In this document: in pieces, positions 21,299 to 32,510 of the stretch | Position numbering within the stretch: the stretch's first letter is position 1 | Layout of the letters: each line of letters opens with the position of its first letter | NCBI GenBank assembly: GCA_015680625.1 | Contig: JAAAXW010000095.1 | Coordinates: 62,001 to 126,000, forward strand | DNA length: 64,000 nt | Direction of reading: 5' to 3' | DNA from: Mortierella hygrophila | Taxonomy: Eukaryota; Mortierellomycota; Mortierellomycetes; Mortierellales; Mortierellaceae | The notes under the pieces: model-generated | What the model was told of the DNA's origin: nothing | What the model saw: the letters and a program-made list of their open reading frames with translations, nothing else | Databases searched by the model: none | Position numbers and translations under genes: made by a program

Positions 21299-23965
21299 AT
21301 GGGCGCAGTACAGTCACTTCTCGGCCAGGATGCCCCGACACAGCCAGACACAAACAACAGCCGTCCCTCTGTCGAACAACTCAAGCTGTCATGGGTCAGC
21401 AACAAGCTACAACGGGACATGGCCGCCAAATTCTCCGAGATTGAAATGCTATCCCTTCGTCAGCTCCTTGTCCAGCTCAAGGCTACACAGGACAAACAGG
21501 ACATGCTTGATAAGGCCAACCAGCCCGACACCAGTTCCTCAGAGACACAGCAACAGCAGCATCAGAAAAGTCGAAAGGTGGCTGGAATCACAGAGGCAAC
21601 GTTTGTGGTGAGTGTTTGCTTCTGTGTGGCGTATCAATCAATTGAAAACGGACAACCGAGTACTGTCGACTTTCTGTTGTTTGTTCTTTGTTGCGCATGA
21701 TGACGGGCTTGGCATTATGTTATATGTGCGCCAAACCTTTTCGCTACCTCTCCTCATATGTTAAACAAACCATAGTGCATTAATAACTCTGCTGATTTCG
21801 TATTTGTCTCACGGTCATTTCCTTTACCTTCTTCTCCTTCTCCTTCTCCTTCTTCTCCTTCTCCTTCCCATGCTTCCCATCCTTCCCAGGAATATCTAGG
21901 GTTCCCAGACGACCATTGCCGTGCGGGACATCTCTTCTTCCGCTCATTCCACAACCTTGCCATCCACCCCGACAGTCCAGACTCGTTCCCCTCGCGTGAA
22001 ACACCACACAACCTCGTTCTCCGAGACTTCATCAAACCATTGGCCCTCTACTGCAATAAAATCGACCAAAACATCCTCCACGATGTCAAGCCACTCAAGG
22101 CCATCTTTGAATCGTTTGCCGAAGCGGCTCCCAAGGACCATCAGCCTTCAGAACTTGCTGCCGATAACCACCACATCAACAACACCGATAAAGAAAACAC
22201 ACTACCGCGAGAAAGACAGGGATCGCTACAAAAATCAAAGACTATGGAGGATTCTCTCAAGGACTTGACCCTCCAGTCCAACTTTGAATGGAACCCAGAC
22301 GAGGACTTCGGTATCGAACAGGGTCCCCCAGTCAAGGCGACCGATCTGGTGGAAGTCCTGGTCGGACTCTTCTGGCTCATCCAACGGCTCCTCCAAGATC
22401 CATCCGGAAAGATTGCACCACACACAGAGACGACCAGGCGATCCAATCGACAGCGAGCTGCTCAAATTGTGGAACAGATTATTCAATACAGCCGAACTTC
22501 GACCGACGTCCACGAACCCATCGACATTAGAACAGAGACGATCGACTTTAACATGTTCTCAAAGTTCACTACTCGCAACGCGCCCCATATCTTTGATGTC
22601 CTGTCGCCATACTTTTACAGCATCTTTTTGATCGGCAACACCCTCAACCGTGGAGCAACACCCGCCGCCACAACAGTCGGAAAACTGGTCCTGCCAGGAG
22701 CATCCCCGATCCCCACCCTCAACACCACATCCGATATCCTCACTCCAGAAAACATTGCCCTTGTCTCATGGTTCGTACCCTTCAAGTCAGCGTCGCCTAC
22801 CTTGACGTGTCTGTACAACGGAAGCACACATGGATTCAGCATGAACCAGTTTGAGGTTCACGTCTGCAAGTACCCAGCCCCGACGCTGCTTCTCTTGCTA
22901 GTCGAGCGACAGATATCAGCCACCCCAACAATGGCCAGGCGACAGTCCATATCCTTTGGAACCTCTTCCTCCCGACAGCGCAATTCTATCGGCAGCAGTT
23001 CTCCTCCCTACAACTCGCTATGGGAGTCGAGCGGTCGCAGGTCTTCATTCGATAAACTGGCGGGTCGCTCCCCTACCACACCAGTTTCTGCAGGAAGCAC
23101 TCTCAACACCATCCTGGACGAACCGTCAGCAGAGGCAGCGCCAAACGCCCAAGAGGACGACACTGAGACTAGCCCGACCAAAGTCACGCCCAGGAAGACT
23201 CAAAAGGAGAGGATGATCCTAGGCGCCTACGTGACCGAGACCTGGAAGGTGTCCAAGTCAGGATGGGGCAACGCCTCGTTTGCACTCTTCGAACTCTCGC
23301 CGTGTTTCGAGGTCTTTCCTGCGAAAAAGTCGTCAAACACAGGATCGACTACAGCGGGTGCACCACTTACAGCACCTTCAATGCCGGGTGGTCGAACAAC
23401 GCGTACCAGTCCAACAATTGGTAGTGGAGCATCACCAGTACTCAGTAATCGGGATTACATCCACTTTCTTAAAAACGCAGGTGTTGGTTTCGGTGGGCGG
23501 GAATCCGAGAGCTGCATGCTCTACATGGACGACAACCTGCGGTACGGCAACTACAGACAGGATTTCGCAGGCGGCAACGTGTACATGAGTGCAGGAGGCG
23601 CTCGACGGTCTGGATTCGAGGTTGATTTTGAGATTGTCGAGTGTGAGGTTTGGGGACTGGGTGGACCCGAGGCCAAAGCGCGACAGCAAAAGGAATGGGA
23701 CTTTGAGCAGCGTGAGGCCAACCGCCGCGCGACTGTTCACCTCCGTAGCAAGGATGGCGAACAAGACATCGATCGCGACCTTTTGGTAGGTTAACACATT
23801 CGTTCAGTCATTGATTTTAATTGCGTGTTTTACTTTGTTTGAGGTATGGTTTCCTAACGAGCTGATTTTTTATCTCCTTGCTTTTATCATTACAAGGAAA
23901 TGGCGGGCGTGATTGATCCAGACCGAGGACATCGCCATGCGCGACGACAAAGTTCCATCAGTTAG
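21299..23965 (+). CDS. RTC5: TLDc-domain protein, RTC5-like (3 exons)
   Basis: Exons 21299-21607, 21890-23785 and 23897-23965, giving 757 residues. The protein starts MGAVQSLLG, a good N-myristoylation signal. A TLDc domain occupies about residues 395-700, beginning with TCLYNGSTHGFSMNQFEVH and including GAYVTETWKVSKSGWGN, SPCFEVFPAKKS and GFGGRESESCMLYMDDNL. It is interrupted by a Ser/Pro-rich insertion typical of the fungal RTC5 branch. Yeast Rtc5 is myristoylated and associates with the vacuolar V-ATPase, and Oxr1, another TLDc protein, promotes V-ATPase disassembly. A V-ATPase-linked role here is inferred from family. The intron 1 acceptor follows a long CTTCTC tract; the last exon codes only 22 residues. 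The start is the only in-frame ATG and carries the myristoylation motif. Confidence 0.85.
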
Positions 23966-24289
23966 CTTCCCTACATGGAGTTTCAAAGGAGAATGAGCAG
24001 CATCCAGCCTGTGGCAATAAAGCAGATGTTTATTGTGTTTGCATTTGTGTGATGGGCAAAGGAATCGTTTCAAAGTGTTGTGACGGTACTAGCAGAAAAG
24101 GAGGAAACTGAGAAAATCATGAACAAACAACAAGTCCCCCCCCCCCCGGTCTGACCAATTACAGAGTGCTTTCAAGCACAACGAGAGTTGAAGGCACAGA
24201 TCCATAATAATATACTGTACACTCCCTCTTCACTAACCATGTTACATGGTAGCAAAGAAGGTCCCTTTCACAGGCCAAGTACATAGATC
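23966..24289. other. 3' flank with poly-C run
   Basis: The 3' region of the RTC5-like gene includes a 12-base C homopolymer at about 24136-24147. No gene seen. Confidence 0.5.
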
Positions 24290-25229
24290 AAGTTAATCCA
24301 AGTATCCAGTCCTTGTTAATCCAAGTCAAGTCTCCTGTTACTATGGCCAGAGTCTTCGAGAATGACTTTTTCAAGAACATCCCCTTGTTCACCTTCAAGA
24401 GGCTCTGCAAAGAAAACGTCCAAGACTGGTTAGTGAGTTGGACGAGTACCTCAAAGTAGCCAATGCAACGCCTTTCCAAAAACTCACAGCCGCACGTCTC
24501 CTGACAAGAGACAATGCTCGACGATGGTTGAAGGTCTGTCCAGCTACTCCTGAAACCGTCAATCCCTGAGAACTCTTCAAAGAAACGTGTCCAAGTCCGA
24601 TTCCTAGATGCCAATCACAAGTATTTCCCCGATCAAGACTGTATGAGCTCAGGCAATGCGGATCCGTCATTTAGTACAGTCACCTTCCAAAAAGTACTAA
24701 GGAATAGAATGGTCGCAACTCAAAAGATACTGCAACATCACGGGCTCAAGGTACTGGTGTTATATCTCTAGCACCTACCCATTCCTCGATTGCATTTGGT
24801 TTGCCATTGTAAATGAATAGTATGATACTATATTGGGAGGTGACTGAACTTGATGACGGATCCGCGTTGCCTGAGCTCATAACGCCTTGATCGGGGAAAA
24901 TACATGTAATTGGTACCTTGGAATCGGGGTTGAACACATCTCTTGAAGAGTTCTCAGGGATTGACTGTTTTAGGAGCGGCAGCAGAGACATTTAACAATC
25001 GTCAAGCATTGTCTCTTGTCAGGAGGCGTGCGGCTGTGAGTTTTTGAATAGGCGTTGCATTGACTGCCCCGAGGTACTCGTTCGTTCAATCCGCTTAACC
25101 AGCCTTAAACGTTTTCTTTGCAGAGCATCTTGAAGGTGGACAAGAGGATGTTGTTGAAATTTTTTATTCTCGAACACTTTGGTCCTGGTGTCAGGAGACC
25201 TGACTTGGTTTAGCTTCAACTTGGTACTT
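24290..25229. repeat. Large imperfect inverted repeat (about 400-bp arms)
   Basis: The plus-strand segment 24290-24690 aligns by eye with the reverse complement of 25229-24835, with perhaps 15% differences. The arms are separated by about 145 bp. Both arms encode the same N-terminal transposase fragment, so this is either a nested insertion of two related elements or a rearranged one. Confidence 0.7.
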
Positions 25230-25870
25230 CACTTGTGGAAGCGGTCGGAGACCAGATTGTGGGATATTGTGTTTAATAAAGTCTTGAGTTATGAACTGCT
25301 GAAGCAATCTATGGTACAGACTAAGAATTTATATCTGTATAAGTATCAGCCACTGTTGTTGCTAGAGCTTTGTAGAGAAGACATGGTTGGATTGGCCTGC
25401 AGAAGCCCTTCGAAGAATGAAGTGGCAATAGAAGGGTCTGAAAATTAAGTGGCGTTAGCTCTGTCCCATCGTTTCGGACTCGAAAATGTATATTCGCATT
25501 CTTCAAAACAACCTATTGAATACCATCAACTGGTTCAACATCGATCCAGAGCAGTCTATCTTCCAACAAGACAATGCTCTGAAGCACACGCTGCCAAGGC
25601 AGTCAACTCCTACTTTGCCTCCATTGGATTGACAGAGGCGATAGGAGGACTACTCACATGACGTTCCAATTAGCCCGACCTCAGTCCAATAGAGTATTTA
25701 TGGCAATTCATAAAAAACTTTCGCGAGCGTGGGTCTATTCCTGAAGGCATGCTTCATCTGTGGAAATGAGTGAGCGAGATCTGGTCGACAATAGACGCCA
25801 TAATTACGACACCGAAGCGACTCATCATGGCATCCACTGCGCCTCACCAACACTAATGCATGCTTACAAA
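24290..25870. mobile_element. Degenerate Tc1/mariner-type DNA transposon with inverted internal copies
   Basis: The C-terminal transposase half is readable on the plus strand from about 25487 to 25856 in several frames. It has the Tc1 signature FQQDNALKHT, then PDLSPIEYLWQFIKN, then a helix-rich end (STIDAIITTPKRLIMASTA) matching the DDE region and C-terminus of Tc1-like transposases. Multiple stops and shifts make it dead. Its 5' half is present twice head to head: 24290-24690 on plus and about 24835-25229 on minus. Both carry matching text such as CTCACAGCCGCACG and GTCAATCCCTGAGAACTCTT. Element ends were not resolved. Confidence 0.75.
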
Positions 25871-25919
25871 CATGCTGAGGTTAGCTAGTCGATGTCCTGA
25901 ACGCCTTTCCATGCCGCTC

Positions 25920-26640
25920 TCAATCCGCACTTGTGTCAGTCGACGTCCTCTTGGCGCTCCTTCTAGTTCTGCTGGTGGTACTTGGAGAAGGCAGTAGATA
26001 AGGTGGCGGTGGCGGCGGCGCTGCTGGAGCTGGAGCTGGAGCTGGAGGTGGACCCATCATCGTGTTTTCTTTCCACGGTAGGGAACCGTTACTTGCAACG
26101 GGCTACAGATAATCTAGTTGTTCCTGGTTGAGATGATGGTGTTTAACAATGTTCGCCATATTCTCGGCAGCCATAACGTCGTAGGAGTGGTGTGAGTTTT
26201 CCTCATTTTCATTACTTCTTCTTCAATAGTGCCTTGGCCATTCGGAGGAAGATTGTATGGTCGTAGGACCCTTGCTTGGCAAGCTAAACAAAGTTCTGCA
26301 CGGTCTTGGGAACGTCTTGCATCACAATAAAGTTTTGGATGAATGCCTTGTGCGGGGGATAACTGAAAATCAAAGGTTATCGATTGAATGCCATCATTTT
26401 CATATGCTGCCATTGAGGCCCATAATAATCTACTCACTGTCAGTATTGCAATAGACAAGGCAGTAATAAAAAGAGTAAGGTCAATGCATCGATGGTATGT
26501 GCGTGTATTACTAGTGCGAGTGTACAATAGTAAAAAATGAATGTACCCTTCTTGGTGACAAGAGGGATGTACACTTGCGCGGACGCTAAGCCGACAGCGA
26601 TGGCGTCAATAGCAAGGGTGACAGGCTCGCTAAAGATCAT
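25920..26640 (-). pseudogene. Decayed gene, unrecognised protein with proline-rich C-terminus
   Basis: A CT-rich leader precedes an ATG at 26640 that opens a hydrophobic start (MIFSEPVTLAIDAIAVGLAS). Further on a protein-like frame reads YPPHKAFIQNFIVMQDVPKT and LAKQGSYDHTIFLRMAK, interrupted by TAG where CAG (Gln) would fit. After a frame change in an AAG run it continues with SYDVMAAENMANIVKHHHLN. A second TAG in place of CAG follows, then a Pro/Ala tract (MMGPPPAPAPAPAA...) and an Arg/Ser/Thr-rich end stopping at 25920. An intron probably lies between the first and second pieces but phases do not close. The stretch DVPKTVQNFV...GSYDHTIF recalls the cyclophilin N-terminal motif, but the His-Arg that should follow is absent and nothing else of the fold is seen. 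Treated as a dead gene of unknown family. Confidence 0.5.
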
Positions 26641-27987
26641 AACAATGATAAGGATGAAGGATGGAGTAGGATGGGATTGGATCGTGTTGAATGAGGGTTG
26701 GCTGTGAAGAATGGGAAGGAAGGGGAACGAAGAGGAAGGAAGAGGAATGACAATAGTTCATATCGTTCAATGGCATTGCCTTTAACTTTGACCTCGCTCG
26801 TTCTATTGCTCTTGACCTCCCTCTCTCCCTCCTTCCCTCTGGTCTCGCCCGTTATTTTCTCTTTTTTTCTATTTTCATATTCCTCATCCGGTTTTCAACC
26901 GTTATTGCGTCCCTGTCCTATTGCCTTTTTCTTTCTGTTTGATGTCCTACCTGATATTCATTATCTCTTTCAATCCTTTCTCTCCTCACTCATTCACCCC
27001 TACTTTTTTTAAATCCACAACACCAAACCAAAGAAAGTACCAGCATTCACCTCTAAGTATCGTGTACCGCACATGAACTGGTATCCCTCAATATCTTTTT
27101 GAACGTGAAAATAGTCTCCCAATGACGCACCCACAGATAACTCTGTCATCCTGGCATGATGGACGTGAGCGTACATCTTCTCCAAAAAAAAAAGGCAACG
27201 GGCGGAAAACGCGGCGTTTTCATTTCTTCTTTCAGCTAATTACTACTATCGCCCTGTAGGTGCCCTGCGGATGTGTAGAGTGCATATGTTGGATATCGAA
27301 GAAAGTTGCAAGTTGCTGTTGCAGGGACAGAAGGGAAAGAAGGGAAGAAGACATTGTTGTTGTTGTTGTTGTTGGGCAAGGAAGCTTGGTATCGTGAACC
27401 TGTTTTCATGACTTGCAGTTTGTAGATGACATTGGCGATGATGTCTTGGTCAAGACAGGAACCAAGAGCTAGAACGGATTACGACACTATGCACGATCCT
27501 CTTTCCTCCCTGATTCTAGTATCCACATATAGAACGATCGGACCCTTTGTTGGGAATGCGAAATAATTTTCATTTTCTCAGGCGAGGATGGGATCTTGTA
27601 TAAGGAATCGACTTCTCGTTCGCCCCGGTTCTCGGTTCTGTAGACCTATACCCTTGCATGTCGCGAGATACATCAATGCCTGCGTCTCGTTCTCGTTCCA
27701 CATGGTACATCCTCAGTGCTACTCATCCCGGTGTTGGTGCTGCGCTGGTGCCTGATACTGATGGTGGCAAACTGAGATCTATTATCACGCACCTTGCGGT
27801 CGCAATTACTCATATATGTATAAAAGGATGCATCCGCTCTTCTTCTTTCCACTCCATTCTTTAGTACAATCCAACAAACACCAGCTCGCGTTGTTCTTAC
27901 ATCTACTCAACCTTCAACCGAAAAACGTTCTCAACTTCCAACGACTCTTATAACAACAACTCCTCTAACAAACAGCACCACTTCTAA
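26641..27987. other. Intergenic, promoter of Ecm33-like gene
   Basis: This 1.35-kb divergent spacer has a purine-rich segment (26690-26760) next to the decayed minus gene and a CT-rich tract (26800-27000). A GTT array lies at about 27355-27376, and the TATA-containing promoter of the gene at 27988 follows. No coding sequence is supported. Confidence 0.5.
27819..27826 (+). promoter_or_regulatory. TATA box of the Ecm33-like gene
   Basis: TATAAAAG lies about 160 nt upstream of the ATG at 27988, in the expected position for a highly expressed fungal wall-protein gene with an A/C-rich leader. Confidence 0.6.
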
Positions 27988-29297
27988 ATGACTCGCATTG
28001 CGCCCAGCTTGTTTCTGCTGATCTCCGCAGCCCTCGCCGTCACCGCCCAGCAAGGCAAGCCCTTTGTTCCCTCAAATTCTTTTCAAAACCTTCATTTGCT
28101 TCCTAAGGACATAAGCTAATGCTCAGGCTTTTCTCTCCTAATCTCCGATAACTAGAAGCGTGCGGGCACCAAATCGCAGCATCATCAGAGGCAGATATCG
28201 CCGCATTGGCAGGATGCTCGACATTTAGCGGTTCCCTCACCGTCTTGGGTCTCTCCGCCATTAACTCCATTGCCCTCCCGGCCCTCCAATCCCTCACCGG
28301 GACCATCAAAATCGCTTCCAACCCCCACCTTACATCCTTATCCCTTGACAACCTCCAGAGCAGTACAGGAACCATCACCCTCTACAACAACACCCTCCTC
28401 TCCGTCGTCAATGTCCCTCAACTCAAGACCCTCAATGCCCTCGAAATCGTTACCGCCCCCAGTCTTCGACAGCTGTCTCTTGCCAATGTGCAGAGCATCA
28501 ATTCTTTCAAGGTCGAGGATACGGGACTGGATAACTCGGGGATTGTGCCCTGGAGCTCGTTCCAGAAGGCGACGGATATTGGGATTAGTAACAACAAGTT
28601 CTTGAAGGCGATCGATATCCCCGGGTTGAACGCCATCTCGGGCAAGTTGATCATCGCTGCCAACGGGTTGCTGGAGGGGAAAGGCGAGGGCGCCAGTCTG
28701 CACCTCTCGAACCTGACCACAGTCTCGAACTGCACTCTCCGCCACCTCACCGACCTCCAACTCCCCTCTTTAACCAGCGTCAGCTCAAGTTTATCCTTTG
28801 ACGAGACAAACCTCCAACTGATCCAAGCACCGCACCTTAAGACCGTCGGCCAAACCCTTAGCATCGTATCAAACAACAACCTCAGCAACATCTCCTTCTC
28901 AGAACTGACCTCCATTGGCGGCGCCCTCCTGATCGCCAACAACACCCTCCTCACCTCCGTCAACGGGTTCGGGCAACTCAAGGACATCTCAGGTGTCCTG
29001 AACATGCGCGGCGATTTTTCAAACGTCTCGTTCCCCGAGGTCTCGTCAGTCCAGGGCGGGATGTCGGTCCTGTCGAGCAGTAAGGACTTTGATTGCTCGA
29101 CATTGAGTAAAGTCAAGGCCAGTGCTCGTGGCAAGACGATTTGTCAGGCACAGGTCAAGTCGGCAAAGCCCACAAACTCGAATGGCGGCGATGATGATGC
29201 CCTTCTTAACTCGTCGAATGTGTTAAAGGCGACTACTCAGGGAGCTGTTTGGGCTGCTGTTGCTCTCCTCAGCGGCCTTGCCTCATACGCCATCTAA
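27988..29297 (+). CDS. Ecm33/Sps2-like GPI-anchored cell-wall protein (2 exons, GC-AG intron)
   Basis: Exons 27988-28054 and 28156-29297 give 402 residues. The N-terminus is a clear signal peptide (MTRIAPSLFLLISAALAVTA). The body has receptor-L-type leucine-rich repeats in the Ecm33 style (GSLTVLGLSAINSIALPALQ; TGTIKIASNPHLTSLSLDNL), with several N-glycosylation sites (NNT, NLT, NVS). The C-terminus has a small-residue cleavage site (NSSN) followed by a hydrophobic tail (GAVWAAVALLSGLASYAI), the mark of a GPI anchor. Ecm33 family proteins support wall integrity at the plasma membrane. The intron donor is GC: CAG CAA G|GCAAGC joins AA GCG TGC in phase to give QQEACG; no nearby GT donor does so. 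Confidence 0.88.
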
Positions 29298-30075
29298 AGA
29301 GCGTCTTTTGTCCCACACCCTTTTCTATTTTATCTAGACCCTGTTTTACTATGTATCGTTAATATACCTTTTACCAGTCCTAATGGTCGACTTTTCCGAG
29401 ATTAATGTTCATTTCTGAGAAAGACACATCACGGACAATGATTGGCCTGATTCTTCATTTTCACGATGTGCCACGGACCCGCCCAGAGATAGAACCAAAA
29501 AGAGCATAGAAAAGTGGTACATGGTATTTGGGCTGTATTGTGGGAAGGCGCTATTAATGGAACTATGGAAGAGCGGGAATAAGAGATGGAGGGAAAAAGG
29601 GAGAGGGACAGAGGGGAGGAGCGAAAGGAAAAAGACAGTTGTACTAGTTTGCTTGCGGTTGTTGTCTGTGGAGAAGGAGGAGGAGGGAGAGAGAGGCTGA
29701 ATCTAGCATGGATCAAGATGCGAATGGAAAGAACTGTAGGAAAGAAGAGAGGGAAGGAGTGGCTCAGGAAGATGAAGGCGCCACGTTGAACAAACAGATC
29801 ACGAACCAACCGAGACACCACTAAGGGTGTGATGCTCTTGGCTCCTTGTCTGTTACAGCGCCAGCGCGGTGACTTCAATTCTTCCAGAGATCCATCTGTT
29901 GTTCGATCCCCGCATATCTCCATGGTAGATCCTAGTCGTGCTTCCTCTTGCTCCAAGTCCTTCAAAAAAGAAAGTAGTAAAGCAGCCGTGAATCATCATG
30001 GCAATTCCCATGACTATGATAGACGTCGCGGTCCCCCGCATGCAGGCCGTGGTGTTATTACCCGATGTGTCGAGT
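29298..30075. other. Convergent 3' region
   Basis: Lies between the convergent Ecm33-like gene and BET1. It is purine-rich on plus. Minus-strand open frames here are Ser/Pro/Phe-rich artefacts of composition. No gene supported. Confidence 0.5.
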
Positions 30076-30696
30076 TTATCGCCGGTAGATGAAAAAGTAG
30101 GCAAAGAGGAAGACGAAGACGCAGAAGGAGACCATGTAGCACATGTAGCGTCCGTTCTGGGTGGAGGCCATGACTTTGAGGCGGGTGTAGGTGGTGTTGA
30201 GCAGTCCTCCTGTCCGTCCAAAGTCTTGATCCAAATCGCCCAAGAACACTGTTGACTCTCGCACCTCATGTCCAATATCCATTGTAATCTGTCACATTGG
30301 AAGTAAAGGCAATTGTTAAATGTCGTTCAGTTGGCTGCCTTTTTTCTCTTGTTGATAATACATCCAACTTGGCTGTACCTTCTTGAGCATAGCAACTTTG
30401 GAGTGAAGACCGGTGAGCTCTTCGTCGTTCTGGCTCTCGAGCGAGAGCATGTCTCGGTCGGTCATGCGAGAGGGGTCATAGGGAGTGCTTCTGCCTGATG
30501 AGGATGGGGTTTCGCTGTTGAGGAGCTGATTCCTCTGCCAAGTGTTGTTGCTGTAGTTGTTGTTTGGCTGCCTTTTAGATAGAAGTACAGAGATGACGTG
30601 TCAGTTCATTCCTTGTTGACAGTAGATGTAGTTGTTTGGTCTTCTCGGTTGGCTGTGAGTGTGTTTGTACCTCTGCCTTGAGTTTGTGTTGTACAT
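30076..30696 (-). CDS. BET1: SNARE protein Bet1 (3 exons)
   Basis: Exons 30696-30671, 30571-30379 and 30288-30076 give 143 residues, matching the usual Bet1 length (yeast 142). The first exon codes MYNTNSRQ. Residues about 53-110 form the Qc-SNARE heptad motif, with SQNDEELTGLHSKVAMLKK joined across intron 2 to ITMDIGHEVRES and then LDQDFGRTGGLLNTTYTRL. The central ionic-layer Gln falls in LGDLDQDF or nearby. A single C-terminal TM helix (MCYMVSFCVFVFLFAYFFIY) ends with RR, giving a type IV anchor. Bet1 acts with Bos1, Sec22 and Sed5 in ER-to-Golgi vesicle fusion. Splice sites are GT-AG and in phase. Divergent from the methyltransferase gene. Confidence 0.92.
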
Positions 30697-31106
30697 GGTT
30701 TGTGTGGTTGCGTGTGTGTATATAAAGGGAGGGAGGCAAGGCTGGTGAAGGTGGGGAGTAGATGAGAAAAGGAAAAAAAGAAAGTTGCACCTTTTGTTCT
30801 TGTGGACCTTTGGCTTCTTCCCAAGACAAGTGAGTGATTAAGGGCGATGGATTGACTTCTGATCGATGGATCGTTTATTAGTCTCACGTTTTTTGAGTTC
30901 CCGCAACGGTGCCTGTCCTTCCTCTCTTTTGGATAAACGACCGAATCGCGTTTGCGTCAACAACGACAATCCCTGCTTCTCTCTTTGACATTCGACTTTC
31001 CTACGACATTCTTCATTCTTCTTCTTCATTCCTTCTTCTCTTCTTCTCTTCTTCTCTTCTTCTCTTCCTTACCGCACTCACTCTCCCTTGTCTACACTTT
31101 CATTCA
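30697..31106. other. Bidirectional promoter BET1 / methyltransferase
   Basis: This 410-bp shared upstream region has a TATATAAAG-like motif on plus near 30719 and a tandem TCTTCTTCTC array at about 31017-31066 just before the methyltransferase start. Confidence 0.5.
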
Positions 31107-32335
31107 ATGTCAAACCGTCTAACAGCGTTCGCGGTAGTTGTCGCGGCCCTCTCCCTCCACGCAGTCTACTCCCCCGTCCTCACATCCCTTCCTTCACTCC
31201 TCCTTGGCCTCCTTCTCGGACTTGTCGTTGCAGAAACACCCCTCGCCAGCCCCATCCAAGAACTATGCGGCCTCACCTCCCGACACCCCGATAAGGTCGG
31301 TCTCGATATCATCCATGCTTCTGAAAAGGGGGAAGGAAAGACGGCAAAAACGCAATTGGATCAGAGGGTCATGTATGGTCTGCAGCACGCGTTCTTAAAC
31401 TTGGAAGTGACCGGTTGGTGGTTCAATATGGGTTTTTGGGATAAGGATAAAGTGCCGACGATGCGGTTCCAGGATGCTTGCAAGGCCCTTGTTGATAAGG
31501 TGACATCTCGCCTTGATATCACCAGTTCCAGTCATATCCTCGGTACGGTGATAGTTGTATTCTCAAATGTTCTTTGGTGTGAAGGGTTAATTCGCAGACA
31601 ATTAACTAATCCAGATACCAATCATGTAAAATAGATGTCGGCTTTGGATGTGGAGACCAGGATGTGTATATGGCGCAATTGTACAAGCCAGCCAGGATCA
31701 CAGGCATCACCATAGAACCGATCCAACACCATGCAGCTCAAGACTTAGTCAAGCGTACACCTACTCCCGGAACAGACATCAACCTCTATGTCGCCGACGC
31801 CTCCAAGCTGCCCCAATTCCTCGAATCCACCCCCGACCTCTTTGCCTCCAGTACCCCCTCCAGCGACCGTCTGTTCTCGCATGTCATCTCCATCGATTCA
31901 GCATACCACTACAACACCCGCGCCGCGTTCCTAAAAAACGCAGCCCAAGTCCTTGCACCCAACACCGGTCGCCTCGCCCTCGCCGACATGATCCTCGCAA
32001 AACCCGCGCCCACCTCTGGGTTCGGCCTGTCGATCTTCAAGACGGTCTTTGGTGCTATGGAAGTACCCCCCGTTAATATGAAAATGATGGACGAGTACCG
32101 TCAGGATTTGGTCGATGCTGGGTTTGTGGATATCGAGATTGAGTGTATTGAGGAGAGGGTGTTTTCGGGACTGGCGACTCATATCGAGAACCAGACCAGT
32201 CGGTTTGGAGGGATGGTTGGGCCAGGTGTCAAGTGGACTTATTCGGCGCTTGCCAAGGGTCTTTGGTGGCTGGATCGGTCGAAGTGGTTGCACTTTGTCG
32301 TCGTCAAAGCCCGCAACGGACCCCCTCCTTCTTAG
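31107..32335 (+). CDS. Membrane-anchored SAM-dependent methyltransferase (2 exons)
   Basis: Exons 31107-31542 and 31635-32335 give 378 residues. Residues about 5-46 are strongly hydrophobic (FAVVVAALSLHAVYS; LPSLLLGLLLGLVV), so the enzyme is probably anchored in an endomembrane. The catalytic domain is class I. Motif I (DVGFGCGDQD, beginning at residue 146) lies exactly after the splice junction and binds SAM. The acidic motif II region follows (GITIEPIQ), then a motif near FSHVISIDSAYHY and LALADMILA as in small-molecule and sterol methyltransferases. The sequence WWFNMGFWD before motif I resembles that seen in methyltransferase-11/MPBQ-type enzymes. The substrate is not known. The frame is open upstream of the ATG but has no earlier ATG. 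Confidence 0.82.
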
Positions 32336-32510
32336 CATCTTTGTTTCCCATCTGGTGCATACAATCTTATTATTTTCTTTTTCTGCATTCAATCTAGTCA
32401 CTTTCCAAATATACAAAGCATTTGACATTGTTCCCATATGGCTCGACCTCGTACATACTTTGCTTGGCTCGAAATGCATTTGCATTTATTTGTCTGTGTG
32501 TTGCTGTTGC

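Noticed and set aside
26140..26330. Cyclophilin-type PPIase identification
   Set aside because: DVPKTVQNFV...GSYDHTIF resembles the family start, but the expected HR after TIF and all later motifs (QGGDP, FSMANAGPNTNGSQFF-like) are absent.
29429..29965. 178-codon minus-strand frame downstream of BET1
   Set aside because: Ser/Pro/Leu/Phe-rich translation of a purine-rich tract. It lies in a convergent 3' region with no promoter or leader.
30909..31106. N-terminal extension of the methyltransferase
   Set aside because: No ATG in that frame; the tract is a TCTTC repeat typical of a leader.
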